NCBI GenBank assembly: GCA_002733575.1
Contig: NVWB01000176.1
Span: forward strand, 1 to 34,479
Reading direction: 5' to 3'
Length of the DNA stretch: 34,479 nt
DNA from: Blastopirellula sp.
GTDB lineage: Bacteria; Planctomycetota; Planctomycetia; Pirellulales; Pirellulaceae
The notes below the pieces were generated by a model that made no database searches, was not told the origin of the DNA, and worked only from the letters and a program-made list of their open reading frames with translations. Positions 8,801-18,800 of this stretch are shown piece after piece. The position numbers were made by a program, and so were the translations under genes. Numbering within the stretch: the first letter of the stretch is position 1; the number at the start of each line of letters is the position of its first letter.

Positions 8801-11800
8801 AGATTACACAAGATGGCGCTACCACCATTACCAGCGGGGCTTCTAGCTTCACCTCGGGTAAAGCGGAAGAGGTGACTTTAGCCAATGCCAATGATTTCAC
8901 AGGCCCAGTCTCGGTAGTAGCCCAATCAGGTGCATCTGGTGCCGTTTCGATTACCGATACGACCGATTTAGTGCTGGGTACAATTGACGCGGCTTCTTTG
9001 ATCGTCTCGGCCGATAGTAATGATTCAATGACGGACGGAGCGATCACGCAAGATGGGGCCACCACCATCACCACTGGTGACGCAGGCTTCACATCGGGCA
9101 ATGCCAAAGCGGTGACTTTGACCAATATGAATGAGTTTACCGGAGTGGTATCGGTTGCAGGTCAATCGGCTGAATCGGGCAATGTCGAGATTTCTGATGT
9201 CAGTGCAATTGCATTAGGAGATATCACTGCGGCATCTCTTTCCGTCATTGCCGATGCAGACGCCGCGGGTAATGACGGAGCAATTACCGATGAAACTACC
9301 GCTGACATTGTCGTCTCCGGTGCCGCAGCTTTTAGCGGAACTTCCATCAAACTAGATGGAGATGGAGCGACTACGACCACATTCGGTACCTTGAATTTCA
9401 ATAGTGGTGGCAGTGTCGAAATCGTGGAAGATAACGATACCGTGGTGACTGGAACGAACACAGCCGATAGCCTGACGTTGAGCTCTGCGGGCAGCATCAC
9501 TGATACCACAGGGGCAGATATTGATGTTACCAACGCGGCTGTTTTGACCGCTGGCACATCAATCACCTTGGGTGGCGATGTTGGTGATGTCACCAACTTC
9601 GGCACATTGAACTTCACCGCCGGTGCTGGTGATACGGTAGCCATTCAGGAAGACTCCACAACGAATCTAGAAGGCACGAACACGGCGGGTAACTTAGTGC
9701 TGGAATCTGCCGGAAGTATCATTGAGAACCCGGGTGCTACGATTGAATTGACTCAGCCGTTGTTTGGTTCAACAACCACCGGCGATGCCAAGTTTATTGT
9801 CGGTGCTGATGACGCAATGGCAATGAACGGAAATCTGGTCATTGATTTGTTTGAAGACAACATCATTCGGGCCGCTGATTTTTCTGCCCAAGATATTATC
9901 GACACGATCAAGTCGTTGGAGTTTAAAAATGTCTACAACGATGATGATTTAGTGGGCAATAATGAAAATAAATTCACCGAAGCCAGTAGCCCTGTGCTTC
10001 CACCAGCAATACTTGAAACGCTGGATATTGAGTACACTCATGCTCCGCTGACGATTGAAAGTGTGGCTGTTGGTAACATCTTGACCGATGGATCGATTCG
10101 CATAGTTTCAGGCGATGGTGTACAAACCAAGTCAGCCGATAACACGGTGGTCGAAGATACATTCATCAACGACATCACCAACGTGACCATCTCAGCCACG
10201 CCAGCCGGGAAAACAGTTACCGGAGAATTTGAGTCTGATCGCTGGATTCAACTGGCCGACCAGGCGGGTGATGCGATCAACATCAATGGCGATGTCTCGT
10301 TCAAATCGAACTTGGGCTATTTGATTGAAGTCGGAACGACAATCACGGCGGACCCTACATCGCCTACTCCAACATTGGCGAGTCGTGGAACTGATAGTAA
10401 AGCCACCGTCAACTTTGGTGCAGTGAATTTCAATACTCGAAGCGTCGTCCAGCAAGAGGGGCATGTGACGATTGTTGAAGATAGTGATATGGTGATTTAC
10501 GGTGACAATGAGGTAGACAGCCTATTTTTGCATGTAAGTTCTGCAAGCATCTCAGATCGTGATGACACGCAAATTGATGTTGATGGGTTTGCAGTCTTTC
10601 GTGCTGAAAATAATATCACTCTCGCCAATCACACCAATGATGTTCTAGACGTAACAGGAAATGCTACATTTTTCACGAATGGGGTGTTAGATGTGATTGA
10701 TGTAGGTGTAACCCCTCAAGCTGATCTAGCTCATGCGGATCGCGGAGTTGATAGTGGGGCAATGGTTAATTTTGGTTCTGTTGATGCAAAAACTTCTCTA
10801 TTGGGTGCTGGATCCTCGGGATCGATAACCATCAACGAAGATAGCGATACACTGTTTAGCCACTCCAATGCTGATTTGTTTTTGAATATATTTAATAGTT
10901 CGATTATTGCCAACACATTTGTCTTAGATTCGGATGGAAAAATTGAAGATGTTAGTGGAACAAGAATAGATATAAACGATTTTGGTCTGGGAAGCTTGGG
11001 TGGTTTTGCTCACTTCTCAGCAGCCACAACCATTACACTTGCGGATGATGCTACAGACTTTATCGACATCCAAAACAATGCCTTCTTTGAGTCACGCACT
11101 GGGCAGGCAATTGATGTGGGCGTAACGCCGACAACTCAATTAGCGGCTGCGAGAGGAACAGACAGTGGCGCCACTATCCGTTTTGGTAATCTTACCTTTA
11201 GTTCCCAAAATGGAACCAATGGGGATGTCACGATTCGAGAAGACAACTCAACACAGTTGGCCCATACGCATTTGGATGATTCCAACAAAGCCGATTCGTT
11301 GGTACTCGTCTCAGCAGGCGATATCACCGATGCAGCCAAAGTTGCACCTAATACTGCTACCAGCATCAACGTGACCAACTTTGCTGAATTCAACGCGGCA
11401 ACCAATATCGTGCTGGCAGATAATACGGATGACCAACTGACCGTGGGTGGGAATGCCTTGTTCAGTTCGGCCAGTAGCGAGTTTTTCGCTGCTCCTGTTG
11501 CCGATCATCGAATCAACGTGGGTGTGACTGATCTTGATACCACCACCATGCCAACCAATGTGACACGCGGAACCGACAGCAATGCAACTGTTCAATTAGG
11601 AAGTGTGACTTTCAGTGGAGTAGAGCCCGATGGCATGGGTGGCATCGATACACATGTTACTATTCGTGAAGATAACACAATGGAGCTGGCAAACAGCACT
11701 AGGAGTTTACACGATAATAGAGCTGAGACCGTGTTTCTGGTGACTTCAGATAACTTAACTGATGCTGACGGAACGGATGTTACGCTGGAAGATTTTGGAG

Positions 11801-14800
11801 TGATGATAGCCGGGTCGTCCATCACGTTGGCAGATAATCAAAATGATTCGATCAGTATCGCTAATAATGCTACTTTTGGAACATTTACAGGGGCAGCCGT
11901 TGATATTGGGGTAACGCCTAATGCTCAAATGGCAGCAGCCCGCGGAAAGGATAGTAAGGCGAGTGTCAACTTTGGTAGCTTGCACTACACGTCGAATGCC
12001 AACTCTGCGGATATCACTATTTTTGAAGATAGTAACACTGTGTTTGATCGCGGAGCGTTTGCGAAATTCGAGACGCTTGATCTGGCGACTTATTTGGCTG
12101 ATAGTTCTTCGGTCACATCAGCAGGGACCATTTTAGATAGCACTGGCACCGTATTCAACAACACAGCCTTTGCCGAATTTATTGCCCACGGATCCGCTGG
12201 CAGCAACCAGTCGATCACACTCGCCGACACCGCTACGGATAAAATGAGCATCGCAGGCAATGCCCTGTTTGAATCAACCGCCGGTGGAGACATTGAAGTC
12301 GGCGTGCTTCCCACAGCGACTGCTGGGGCCTTTATCGATATAGCGGCAACACGCGGAAAAGACAGTGGTGCCGTAGTGGATTTTGGATCACTGACAACCA
12401 ATAGCCCTGCTGCAACTTCGAATGTGACTGTCCGTGAAGATGGCAATATGGTGCTATCGAACAGCCAACGACTTGGTCAGAACATCGATGCGGGCAGTCT
12501 GTTCTTTGTGGCATCTGATAGTGGCGATCTTCTTTTCCCATCAATATCAGGAATGGCAACTATCACGGACGCAACAGGCACGTCAATCAATTCCGTTGAT
12601 TTGGCCGTCTTCCGTACCGATGACAGCATTACTCTGGCAGACAATAAAGGCGATTCATTAACGGTTGGCGCAAATGCTACTTTCTATACAACCGACTTAG
12701 AAAGTATCGATGTGGGTGTGACTCCCCAAGCAGACCCGCTTAATGTCAATCGTGGAACAGATAGCGATGCCCAAGTTACCTTTGGTAGTGTTCACTTTTC
12801 GGCAGAGAACCTACTGCCTGCTTTAAATACAGGTGGAGTCACGATCTATGAAGATAATGATTCCTTGTTCGACAATACGAATCAGGTATTGTTTGACTTG
12901 ATAAATTTTGGTGATCAATTTGCTCGATCAATCGTATTTAGTTCTGCTGGAAATATTACGGACGCCAAAAGTACGAGCATCAGAACCGATTTCGGACTTA
13001 ATGCCGCAGATTCGTTTGCTCACTTCTCGGCAGATAATCAAATCACGCTGGCGGACAAATCGGGTGACCGCATCTCAGTTCTAGGCAACGCATTCTTTGA
13101 ATCAAAAACGGGGCAAGAGATTCATGTGGGTGTCGATCCAATGAAAGCAGTCAATGCTTTGGATCGGGGAGCGGATAGTGATGCGTTTGTCGAGTTCGGC
13201 ACGCTCACGGTGGCTTCTTCAGGAAAAGATGGGCACGTTACCATCAATGAAGACAATGCAACTCTGTTTGATGATGCACGCTCTTTCAATATCCATAACG
13301 GCAATACCAGTATCGCAGAATCGTTGACGTTGCATTCCGATGGAAGTATTACCGATGCCGATTCGATGACCGATTTCGTCGTACGCGACTTGGCCCACTT
13401 CGAGGCACGGACTGGTGCGGTAGAATTTGATATCGTTTTGGGGAATGACTTGATGAATAATCAAGTCGATCTCAGCGAACTATTCTTCATCGCAAATGAT
13501 GTTTCGATTGTAGAGCAATCGGACATCAATAGTGCTGCTGATCAAGGTATTTATCTCTATGATGGTTCAACGGCCAATGACCAGATTTCGATTCAAACTA
13601 GTGGGCATTTAATTCAGGTCAATGATGCTCGCCCTGGTGCGGTGGCAGGATTTGGCGAAAAGATTTCCGCTGTCAACGGATTGTTTCATGCAGGCGGGGC
13701 AGTCGTCTTAACGAACATTGAGTTCAGCACCCTTGCCGTACATGCTGAGAATACGGTCAAAGTCAAAGCAGACACCGCCCTGCAAACGACTGATCCTTCG
13801 CTCATGACATTCCCGTCAACAGATCCAATGGTCATGACAAAATTGACCAGCGACTTACTTCCCAGCTTCTTACCTACTTCCGACAGCGACACATTCGCCC
13901 CTCCGACTCCTGCTCCGACTGATGTCTCATCGAAAATGGATGCCGCTTCAAATATTAGCTTGTCCGTCGATTATTCGATGGTCATAGAAAATCATGGCGA
14001 TCTTGTGATTGATAGTTTAACTGACACTGTGGGCAGTGTTACTAAACTAAACGGAATCGAAACGACTGGGACGAAGGCAGGTCATGTCTTCTTAGAAACT
14101 TTGAACAATGGAATGAATGGAGACTTGACGTTCAATGCAGCAGGGATCTCGGTTGATATTGCCAATCAAAAAGTGTTTACCGCCTTGGCTGCTGGTGATT
14201 TGGTGATTGACCCACTCACAGAGCTTGTCAGTCATGTGAACAGCACGTTGAGCGATCCTGTTGCTCCAGGATTTCCTGGCACACAACCTTTTGGCCCTGC
14301 TCTTACAAATACCATCGCAATGGATGGAGTTGTCACAACGATCTCAACCTATACCGATGTTAATCCCGCCGTTGTTTTAAGCGAAGGGCCTAGTTATGAA
14401 GTAAATGTGGACTCGAAGGGGGTTGTTCAAGCGGCAGGCAATGCGGTTCCGCTCGGTTATCGTGTAGATATCAAAATCGACAAAGTGGGAGAAGCGTTAG
14501 AAAAAAATAATCGCTTAGAAATCAATTGGGATGATGGGAATTCCGATGTGTTACTTTTCGAAGATGGAATTTCAGCCACGACAACCTTTAATCACTTTTA
14601 TACGATTGGGTTTCCTGCTAGCCACGCGAATCAAGCTTTTGTCACGGTCAATGCGTACAACGACCCATTGATCAACTTGTTTGATGAAGTCACATCTTCA
14701 GCAAGTAAAGATGCCATGGGTTTAACAGGAGCCAAGGATCTTAACTTTGTAACTGACACGATCAGAGTGGTGTTTAAAGATCCTCCTCCCGCTCCAGAAT

Positions 14801-15639
14801 TACCGGCTCCCTTTGTTAAACCTTTGCGTCCTGTGTATGAGTACCCGGCTGTCGCTGACCTGAGAAGCGCTATCGTAGCAAACGTGCTTGAATTTTCTGA
14901 TGACCCCAAGGTCGTGATGCAAATAGATGATATATCGACACAACGGATAATTAATGAAATCACGATGGAATATGGCGAAAAGAGATCTTTGAACGGAAAG
15001 AACTTGTTTTCGCTAAAAGATGTCACAGAGTATATCGACAAAGAGCCAAGTTATTTGCCTGGCAAGTATGAAATATCCATTAAATTAGTCGGACAACAAG
15101 GGTCAAAGAATTATAAGTATGACAAGCTTGATCCTAGTAGTGTTGACGGCAGTTCTTCGAATCATTCATTGGAATACTTAAAGCAACTGGCTAATTCTCA
15201 AGAAATTGAACGCTCAACGGAAACGGCAGAGCAAGTCTGGGAGCAACAGTACGAACAATGGTTCCCGACTGTGGTGATCAAGCAGATTGAGGACAATTCT
15301 TCCGCGTTCGATTCAAAAGCAAATTCTGAAGGTTCAGATTCAACCGATCAGGTTTCTGGCTATGTGGAAGAACTATTGCTGGAGTCCGCTCCACAAGCCC
15401 AGTTGGCAGTGCTTAATGCAGATAACGATCTAAAATTAGGAGAAAGCTGGAAATCACGAAATCGTACCGATCTTGCCTTGGGCGTGGGAGGGGCAATGAT
15501 CATGGGTGCTTATGCGATCAATACTCAAGCACAAAATGATCGTCGAGATGCTGTAGAAGAGACACTTTCGAGTAAGAAAACGAAGATCAAGTTCTCAAAA
15601 GGAACTCGATTAAGGGAACGACTTAAACGTATCTTCTAA
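5893..15639 (+). CDS. Giant LEPR-XLL surface protein with two families of beta-rich tandem repeats
   Basis: A 3248-residue exported or cell-surface protein, probably an adhesin-like or cell-wall protein; function unknown. The start at 5893 (MSNNSLWNRLF) is chosen because the planctomycete LEPR-XLL motif then lies at residues 39-45 (LEPRMVL), its usual place close to the N-terminus. Residues ~230-1300 carry about nine repeats of the form ITQxGxTTIxxxxxxFTSG, then VTLxNANxF, then GxVSVxGQ, resembling filamentous-haemagglutinin-type beta-solenoids. Residues ~1390-2520 carry eight repeats of ~133 residues with DVGVTP, RGxDSxAxVxFG, VTIxED, GxITD and ITLAD. About 2877-2930 has a PKD-like WDDG strand. 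Residues ~3193-3213 are hydrophobic and followed by a basic tail, like a C-terminal membrane anchor. I found no cysteine in the chosen product. The frame is intact over 9.7 kb, and Asp/Thr/Ser/Gly richness explains many long antisense open frames. Confidence 0.85.
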   Translation: MSNNSLWNRLFGTSKKRSTTNHLDRFSEQFDTRLNFRELEPRMVLSGTAVDTDGNLTDSNLSLEISLEDGSSAIVTAEKMGSKAKVIVEIDGVKTNFTGITNLESIKLVGANDDTGTTSVILDSSLNIAELDGGNLTLSSLKIDGIDSTKIEASLSTPIFSITNPITNSDDLSVTQEATSSISGANLTIINNSNQSIAIDLSESGNDFNIVSATGGLTGDEITIADANDIILGDIEINQLTISADGTITQDGVTTIKVNETSDFTSGDADDVTLTNANEFTGAVAVAGQSAASGTVMISNEMALVTGNINAGALTLTAMGNISQLDNKVADATSATFVFSSTAATLDFDNTGNTFGSVAITNPTNLNNFLLNNDDATAAIPAGMLLRLNSGLMTDVTLIFTGSGDLALPAIDIFGDLTVQTNGNITQTAAIKVDGTASFISGGVTKSITLNDADNDFNIISAVGGSPAMSVSISDVGDIVLGTIDATTLTVTADSDNAGGDGMITQDSGKSIKASGAAIFTSGTGQLVTLTEANDFQGTVSVAGQSSTASGKVEISDISAIDLGSIDAATLIVLADTDTMGNDGAITDSTAAIISVTGDATFKGTSITVDGDTGNTTNFATLNFTSAGDVTFVEDSSTEIKGTNTALNLFVTSDDSITQSAGATITASGTASFTAGEGNDVTLTEANDFQDTISVVGQTLAAGKVEISDTNAIDLGSINAATLIVLADTDAVGNDGDITDATAAIISVSGDATFSGTSITVDGDTGNTTNFNTLNFTSAGDVTFVEDSDTEITGTNTANNLTLDSGGDITQAALSTITVTNEADFISGGPTKSITLANAGNDFNIISAIGGSPAMAVNISDKGDIVLGKIDATTLIVIADSDNTGTDGTITQKGATTISAISTANFTSGNGKAVTLTNANEFQGAVTVSGQTGAAGAVSITDLTDLELGAISAASLVAIADSNDSQDDGKITQDGATTITSGASSFTSGKAEEVTLANANDFTGPVSVVAQSGASGAVSITDTTDLVLGTIDAASLIVSADSNDSMTDGAITQDGATTITTGDAGFTSGNAKAVTLTNMNEFTGVVSVAGQSAESGNVEISDVSAIALGDITAASLSVIADADAAGNDGAITDETTADIVVSGAAAFSGTSIKLDGDGATTTTFGTLNFNSGGSVEIVEDNDTVVTGTNTADSLTLSSAGSITDTTGADIDVTNAAVLTAGTSITLGGDVGDVTNFGTLNFTAGAGDTVAIQEDSTTNLEGTNTAGNLVLESAGSIIENPGATIELTQPLFGSTTTGDAKFIVGADDAMAMNGNLVIDLFEDNIIRAADFSAQDIIDTIKSLEFKNVYNDDDLVGNNENKFTEASSPVLPPAILETLDIEYTHAPLTIESVAVGNILTDGSIRIVSGDGVQTKSADNTVVEDTFINDITNVTISATPAGKTVTGEFESDRWIQLADQAGDAININGDVSFKSNLGYLIEVGTTITADPTSPTPTLASRGTDSKATVNFGAVNFNTRSVVQQEGHVTIVEDSDMVIYGDNEVDSLFLHVSSASISDRDDTQIDVDGFAVFRAENNITLANHTNDVLDVTGNATFFTNGVLDVIDVGVTPQADLAHADRGVDSGAMVNFGSVDAKTSLLGAGSSGSITINEDSDTLFSHSNADLFLNIFNSSIIANTFVLDSDGKIEDVSGTRIDINDFGLGSLGGFAHFSAATTITLADDATDFIDIQNNAFFESRTGQAIDVGVTPTTQLAAARGTDSGATIRFGNLTFSSQNGTNGDVTIREDNSTQLAHTHLDDSNKADSLVLVSAGDITDAAKVAPNTATSINVTNFAEFNAATNIVLADNTDDQLTVGGNALFSSASSEFFAAPVADHRINVGVTDLDTTTMPTNVTRGTDSNATVQLGSVTFSGVEPDGMGGIDTHVTIREDNTMELANSTRSLHDNRAETVFLVTSDNLTDADGTDVTLEDFGVMIAGSSITLADNQNDSISIANNATFGTFTGAAVDIGVTPNAQMAAARGKDSKASVNFGSLHYTSNANSADITIFEDSNTVFDRGAFAKFETLDLATYLADSSSVTSAGTILDSTGTVFNNTAFAEFIAHGSAGSNQSITLADTATDKMSIAGNALFESTAGGDIEVGVLPTATAGAFIDIAATRGKDSGAVVDFGSLTTNSPAATSNVTVREDGNMVLSNSQRLGQNIDAGSLFFVASDSGDLLFPSISGMATITDATGTSINSVDLAVFRTDDSITLADNKGDSLTVGANATFYTTDLESIDVGVTPQADPLNVNRGTDSDAQVTFGSVHFSAENLLPALNTGGVTIYEDNDSLFDNTNQVLFDLINFGDQFARSIVFSSAGNITDAKSTSIRTDFGLNAADSFAHFSADNQITLADKSGDRISVLGNAFFESKTGQEIHVGVDPMKAVNALDRGADSDAFVEFGTLTVASSGKDGHVTINEDNATLFDDARSFNIHNGNTSIAESLTLHSDGSITDADSMTDFVVRDLAHFEARTGAVEFDIVLGNDLMNNQVDLSELFFIANDVSIVEQSDINSAADQGIYLYDGSTANDQISIQTSGHLIQVNDARPGAVAGFGEKISAVNGLFHAGGAVVLTNIEFSTLAVHAENTVKVKADTALQTTDPSLMTFPSTDPMVMTKLTSDLLPSFLPTSDSDTFAPPTPAPTDVSSKMDAASNISLSVDYSMVIENHGDLVIDSLTDTVGSVTKLNGIETTGTKAGHVFLETLNNGMNGDLTFNAAGISVDIANQKVFTALAAGDLVIDPLTELVSHVNSTLSDPVAPGFPGTQPFGPALTNTIAMDGVVTTISTYTDVNPAVVLSEGPSYEVNVDSKGVVQAAGNAVPLGYRVDIKIDKVGEALEKNNRLEINWDDGNSDVLLFEDGISATTTFNHFYTIGFPASHANQAFVTVNAYNDPLINLFDEVTSSASKDAMGLTGAKDLNFVTDTIRVVFKDPPPAPELPAPFVKPLRPVYEYPAVADLRSAIVANVLEFSDDPKVVMQIDDISTQRIINEITMEYGEKRSLNGKNLFSLKDVTEYIDKEPSYLPGKYEISIKLVGQQGSKNYKYDKLDPSSVDGSSSNHSLEYLKQLANSQEIERSTETAEQVWEQQYEQWFPTVVIKQIEDNSSAFDSKANSEGSDSTDQVSGYVEELLLESAPQAQLAVLNADNDLKLGESWKSRNRTDLALGVGGAMIMGAYAINTQAQNDRRDAVEETLSSKKTKIKFSKGTRLRERLKRIF
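6590..9790 (+). repeat. First intragenic tandem-repeat domain (ITQ/FTSG type)
   Basis: About nine divergent protein repeats, with some copies still close at DNA level. The segment beginning aatgatttcc at 7492 recurs at 7951 (459 bases, 153 residues later) with long near-identical stretches on both sides. The segment at 7261 recurs at 8419 (1158 bases later). This points to duplication of multi-repeat blocks rather than of single units. Confidence 0.8.
10060..13450 (+). repeat. Second intragenic tandem-repeat domain (RGxDS type)
   Basis: Eight copies of the RGxDS motif occur near 10384, 10741, 11152, 11569, 11941, 12352, 12751 and 13165. Each is followed by A-x-V-x-FG, a VTI-x-ED strand, and later GxITD and ITLAD strands. 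The period is 357-417 bases. The copies are more diverged than in the first domain, which suggests greater age. Confidence 0.8.
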
Positions 15640-15686
15640 CTTTATTAAAAATCTCTGCTATTCACTCGCAATAAAATAGTTGATTT

Positions 15687-15732
15687 ACCCACGTTTCAGA
15701 CCAGTAAAATGTTTCTAAAGCGTGGGTTTTCT
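15687..15732 (+). terminator. Candidate terminator after the LEPR-XLL gene
   Basis: cccacgtttcaga (15688-15700) pairs with tctaaagcgtggg (15713-15725), apart from a one-base bulge and one non-Watson-Crick position. A short T-rich stretch follows. It sits about 50 bases after the stop of the giant gene. Confidence 0.6.
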
Positions 15733-15780
15733 TATATCATCATAGAGAGAACCAATACTGTTTTTAATTTTGATACCTAT

Positions 15781-15820
15781 CTTTTGGATAATGGGTTGAG
15801 CCTGACATCTCAACCAAAAG
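15781..15820 (+). promoter_or_regulatory. Leader hairpin upstream of the kinase gene
   Basis: ggttgag (15794-15800) pairs exactly with ctcaacc (15809-15815) around an 8-base loop. Outer ctttt (15781-15785) and aaaag (15816-15820) can extend the stem past an 8-base bulge. The structure ends just before the ribosome-binding site ggagag (15828-15833), so it could affect translation or mark the start of the leader. No riboswitch family is recognised. Confidence 0.35.
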
Positions 15821-15841
15821 AAACTTTGGAGAGATCTTCCT

Positions 15842-18800
15842 ATGTTTAAATGCCCTGAATGTGCAGCAAAGTTGCCAGAGTTTCAGAAGAGCAAAGGGTC
15901 GTGCCCTTATTGTGATGCCCAATGGGACAGCGACCAGTCGAGTGAGGAAACATCGGACCCCACGCAAACATTAAACATCGATCAAATGGAGGTGCCACCT
16001 GAGGAAGAGACAGCAGCAGGTAAGGCATTCGATGCAGGGAAGACGATTAACCTTGAACAGTTTTCATCTGAATCAGAAGATGATGATTCGAACATCGGGG
16101 GCACCGTGCAGATGCCCCAAGATCTAGAATCCTCCAACCAAGATAACGATCAGACTGTAGAGCTTGATTCCGGAAGTCCGGCAGCAATTCCTGAAGTGCC
16201 CGATCCAATGGTTCCTGATCCTGCGATGGCCTCACCTGATCAAACTGTGATCATGCCCGATGATGTAGAGGAAAATCCTCCACCGGTTATTGATCAAACG
16301 GTAGTCATGCCTGATGGTGATGATGCTTCGTTTGAAATTCAATCGAGTCCAGCAAGTGATGACAATTCGGCTGATGTAAACCAAACTGTCGATCTTCCAT
16401 CCGATAAGGGGGATTCCCCTAATATCCAGCAGACGATGGACCTTTCAGCAGAGGATAATAGTGGAACCGAGATTGATAGAACGATCGAGCTACCACAAGG
16501 TCAAGCGGCCGATGCGGATGCTGGTCAAACATTAGACTTGGGTGAAGCCGCTGGTGCAGCGTCACCAGGGCAAACGGTTGACTTGCCATCGGATGGTTCC
16601 GATATAGATCGCACGATGGAATTAGAGGATCAAGGAGACGGTTCGCATGTGGCCTTTGGATCTCAACCCCTTTCTCCGTCCGGCGTGAAAAAGTATTGGG
16701 CCGATGCCGACGATGGTTCGGCAACTCCGATGACCTCGCTCAAAACTGCAACGGTAAGCAAAGGAAGAGACCTGGGCGTTGAAATACCTGAGCGGATGAT
16801 TGTCGATAAAGAAGACAGCAGTAAGGCTTCCGACTATAGAATAATTGATATTCTAGGCGAAGGCGGAATGGGAACGGTCTACGCGGCCGATCAACTCTCG
16901 GTTCGGCGTAGAGTGGCCATTAAAACATTGAAGCGAGGCAAAGGTGAAAAGGCAGATGATCGGACCAAGTTTTTAACCGAAGCGATTCTGACGGGTTTTC
17001 TTGATCATCCGAACATCGTCCCGATTCACGAGCTAGGACAAACCGGAGATGGTTCACTTTTCTACAGTATGAAGCTGGTCAGTGGAACACCGTGGAATGA
17101 AATCATCCGCAAAAAAACGGAAGCCGAAAACCTTGACTATCTCATGCGTACCGCAGACGCAATGGCTTTTGCACACTCACGAAATGTCATTCACCGTGAT
17201 CTAAAACCCGAAAATATCATGCTGGGTGAGTATGGCGAAGTGCTGGTAATGGACTGGGGACTAGCAGTTGATTTATCAAGAAATGAACACTTCAACATGG
17301 GTGGTACGCCTGCTTACATGGCGCCTGAAATGGCGAAAGGGCCATTGGAACGCATCGGAAAAACCAGTGATATATATTTACTCGGTGCAGTCTTATACGA
17401 AATCGTGACCGGCTATCCGCCGCATGCTGCAAAAACCGTGACTGCTTGTTTGATAGCAGCAGCGCAAAACACAATCGTTCGCTCTGATAGTAAGAATAAA
17501 TTGAAGCAAATTGCTCTCAAAGCCATGTCCACCTCGCCCAAGCTGCGGTACAACAGCGTTGCCAGCTTTCAAGAAGCCATCCGCGAATACCAGTCCCACG
17601 CACAAAGCTTGGTATTATCGGTCAGGGCCGCGTCCGACTTAGATCAGGCGAAAACAGAAAAAAGTTACGAACTCTTCTCGCGTGCCATCTTTGCATTTCG
17701 AGATGCAACCGATCTTTGGGCCGGAAACGATCAAGCACGCAAAGGGCTGAAAGAGGCCCGTTTGGCTTATGCCCAATGTGCTTTTGAAAAAGAAGATTTC
17801 GATCTAGGAATTCAAAACCTCGACCCTGGCGACCCTGACGAACGCCCCTTGTTCGATCAGTTGACGCATTCTTCGAAAGAAAGCAAACAAAGAACCAAAC
17901 GCTTACGCACCGCACGGCTTACTGCGGTTGGGTTAATCCTTGTCTCCTTACTTGGTGCGTTGGGCGGAATTGTTGTGGTCAATGGATATCGTAACCAAGC
18001 TGTTGAACTTAGTAATGATTTAGTAGGAAAGAATGAAACTCTTGAAAATCAGAAAAACCAAATAGAAGAAGATAGTAAGAAAATCGTGGAGCAAAACAGT
18101 ACCCTTCAAGAACAGTATGTCAAAATTACAACGGCTAACGCAACAATTACTAAGAACATTAAGGATATTCAGACTGCTAGTGATAAGATCAGTAAGCAAA
18201 ATACCGAACTTGAACAAAAACAAGATGAACTATCGGAATCTCTTGTTGCAACTACCGAAGCCAAAAACATTGCGGTAGCAGCTGAAATAGAAGCAAACAC
18301 ACAACGTAAACTAGCAGAGTTTAACGGCGTCTTCTCCTCAGTCGGACTTGCACAATCCAAAATTGAAGCCAACGATATTGGCCGAGCATTGGATTTGTTG
18401 AATGTAAATGTTCCTGCTGAATTTCGAGGCTGGGAATGGAAACATCTGTACCATCGCTGCCATGCCGATGCCTCTCAGATAGAAGCCGACTCTGCGATTA
18501 CCGCTGTTGATGTTTCAGACGATGGTACGATGCTAATCTATGGCACATCCTCTGGTACCGTCCACCTTGTTAATCGTAACGGGGAGTCCATCGGAAAACC
18601 ATTGATCATGGGTGAGTGCTCGATCAGAGCAGTTCAGTTCTCTCCAGATGGAACCAAGGCTGTTATTGGAAGTAACCACGGTACAGATTTTCTGGCTCAA
18701 TGGGATTTGAAAAGCCCTGATGCAGTACGGATTGATCTGTCAAAAGTTCTGATCGGTTCAACTGGCCCTTTTCAGGCAAACTTTGTTCAGTTTGCCGCAA

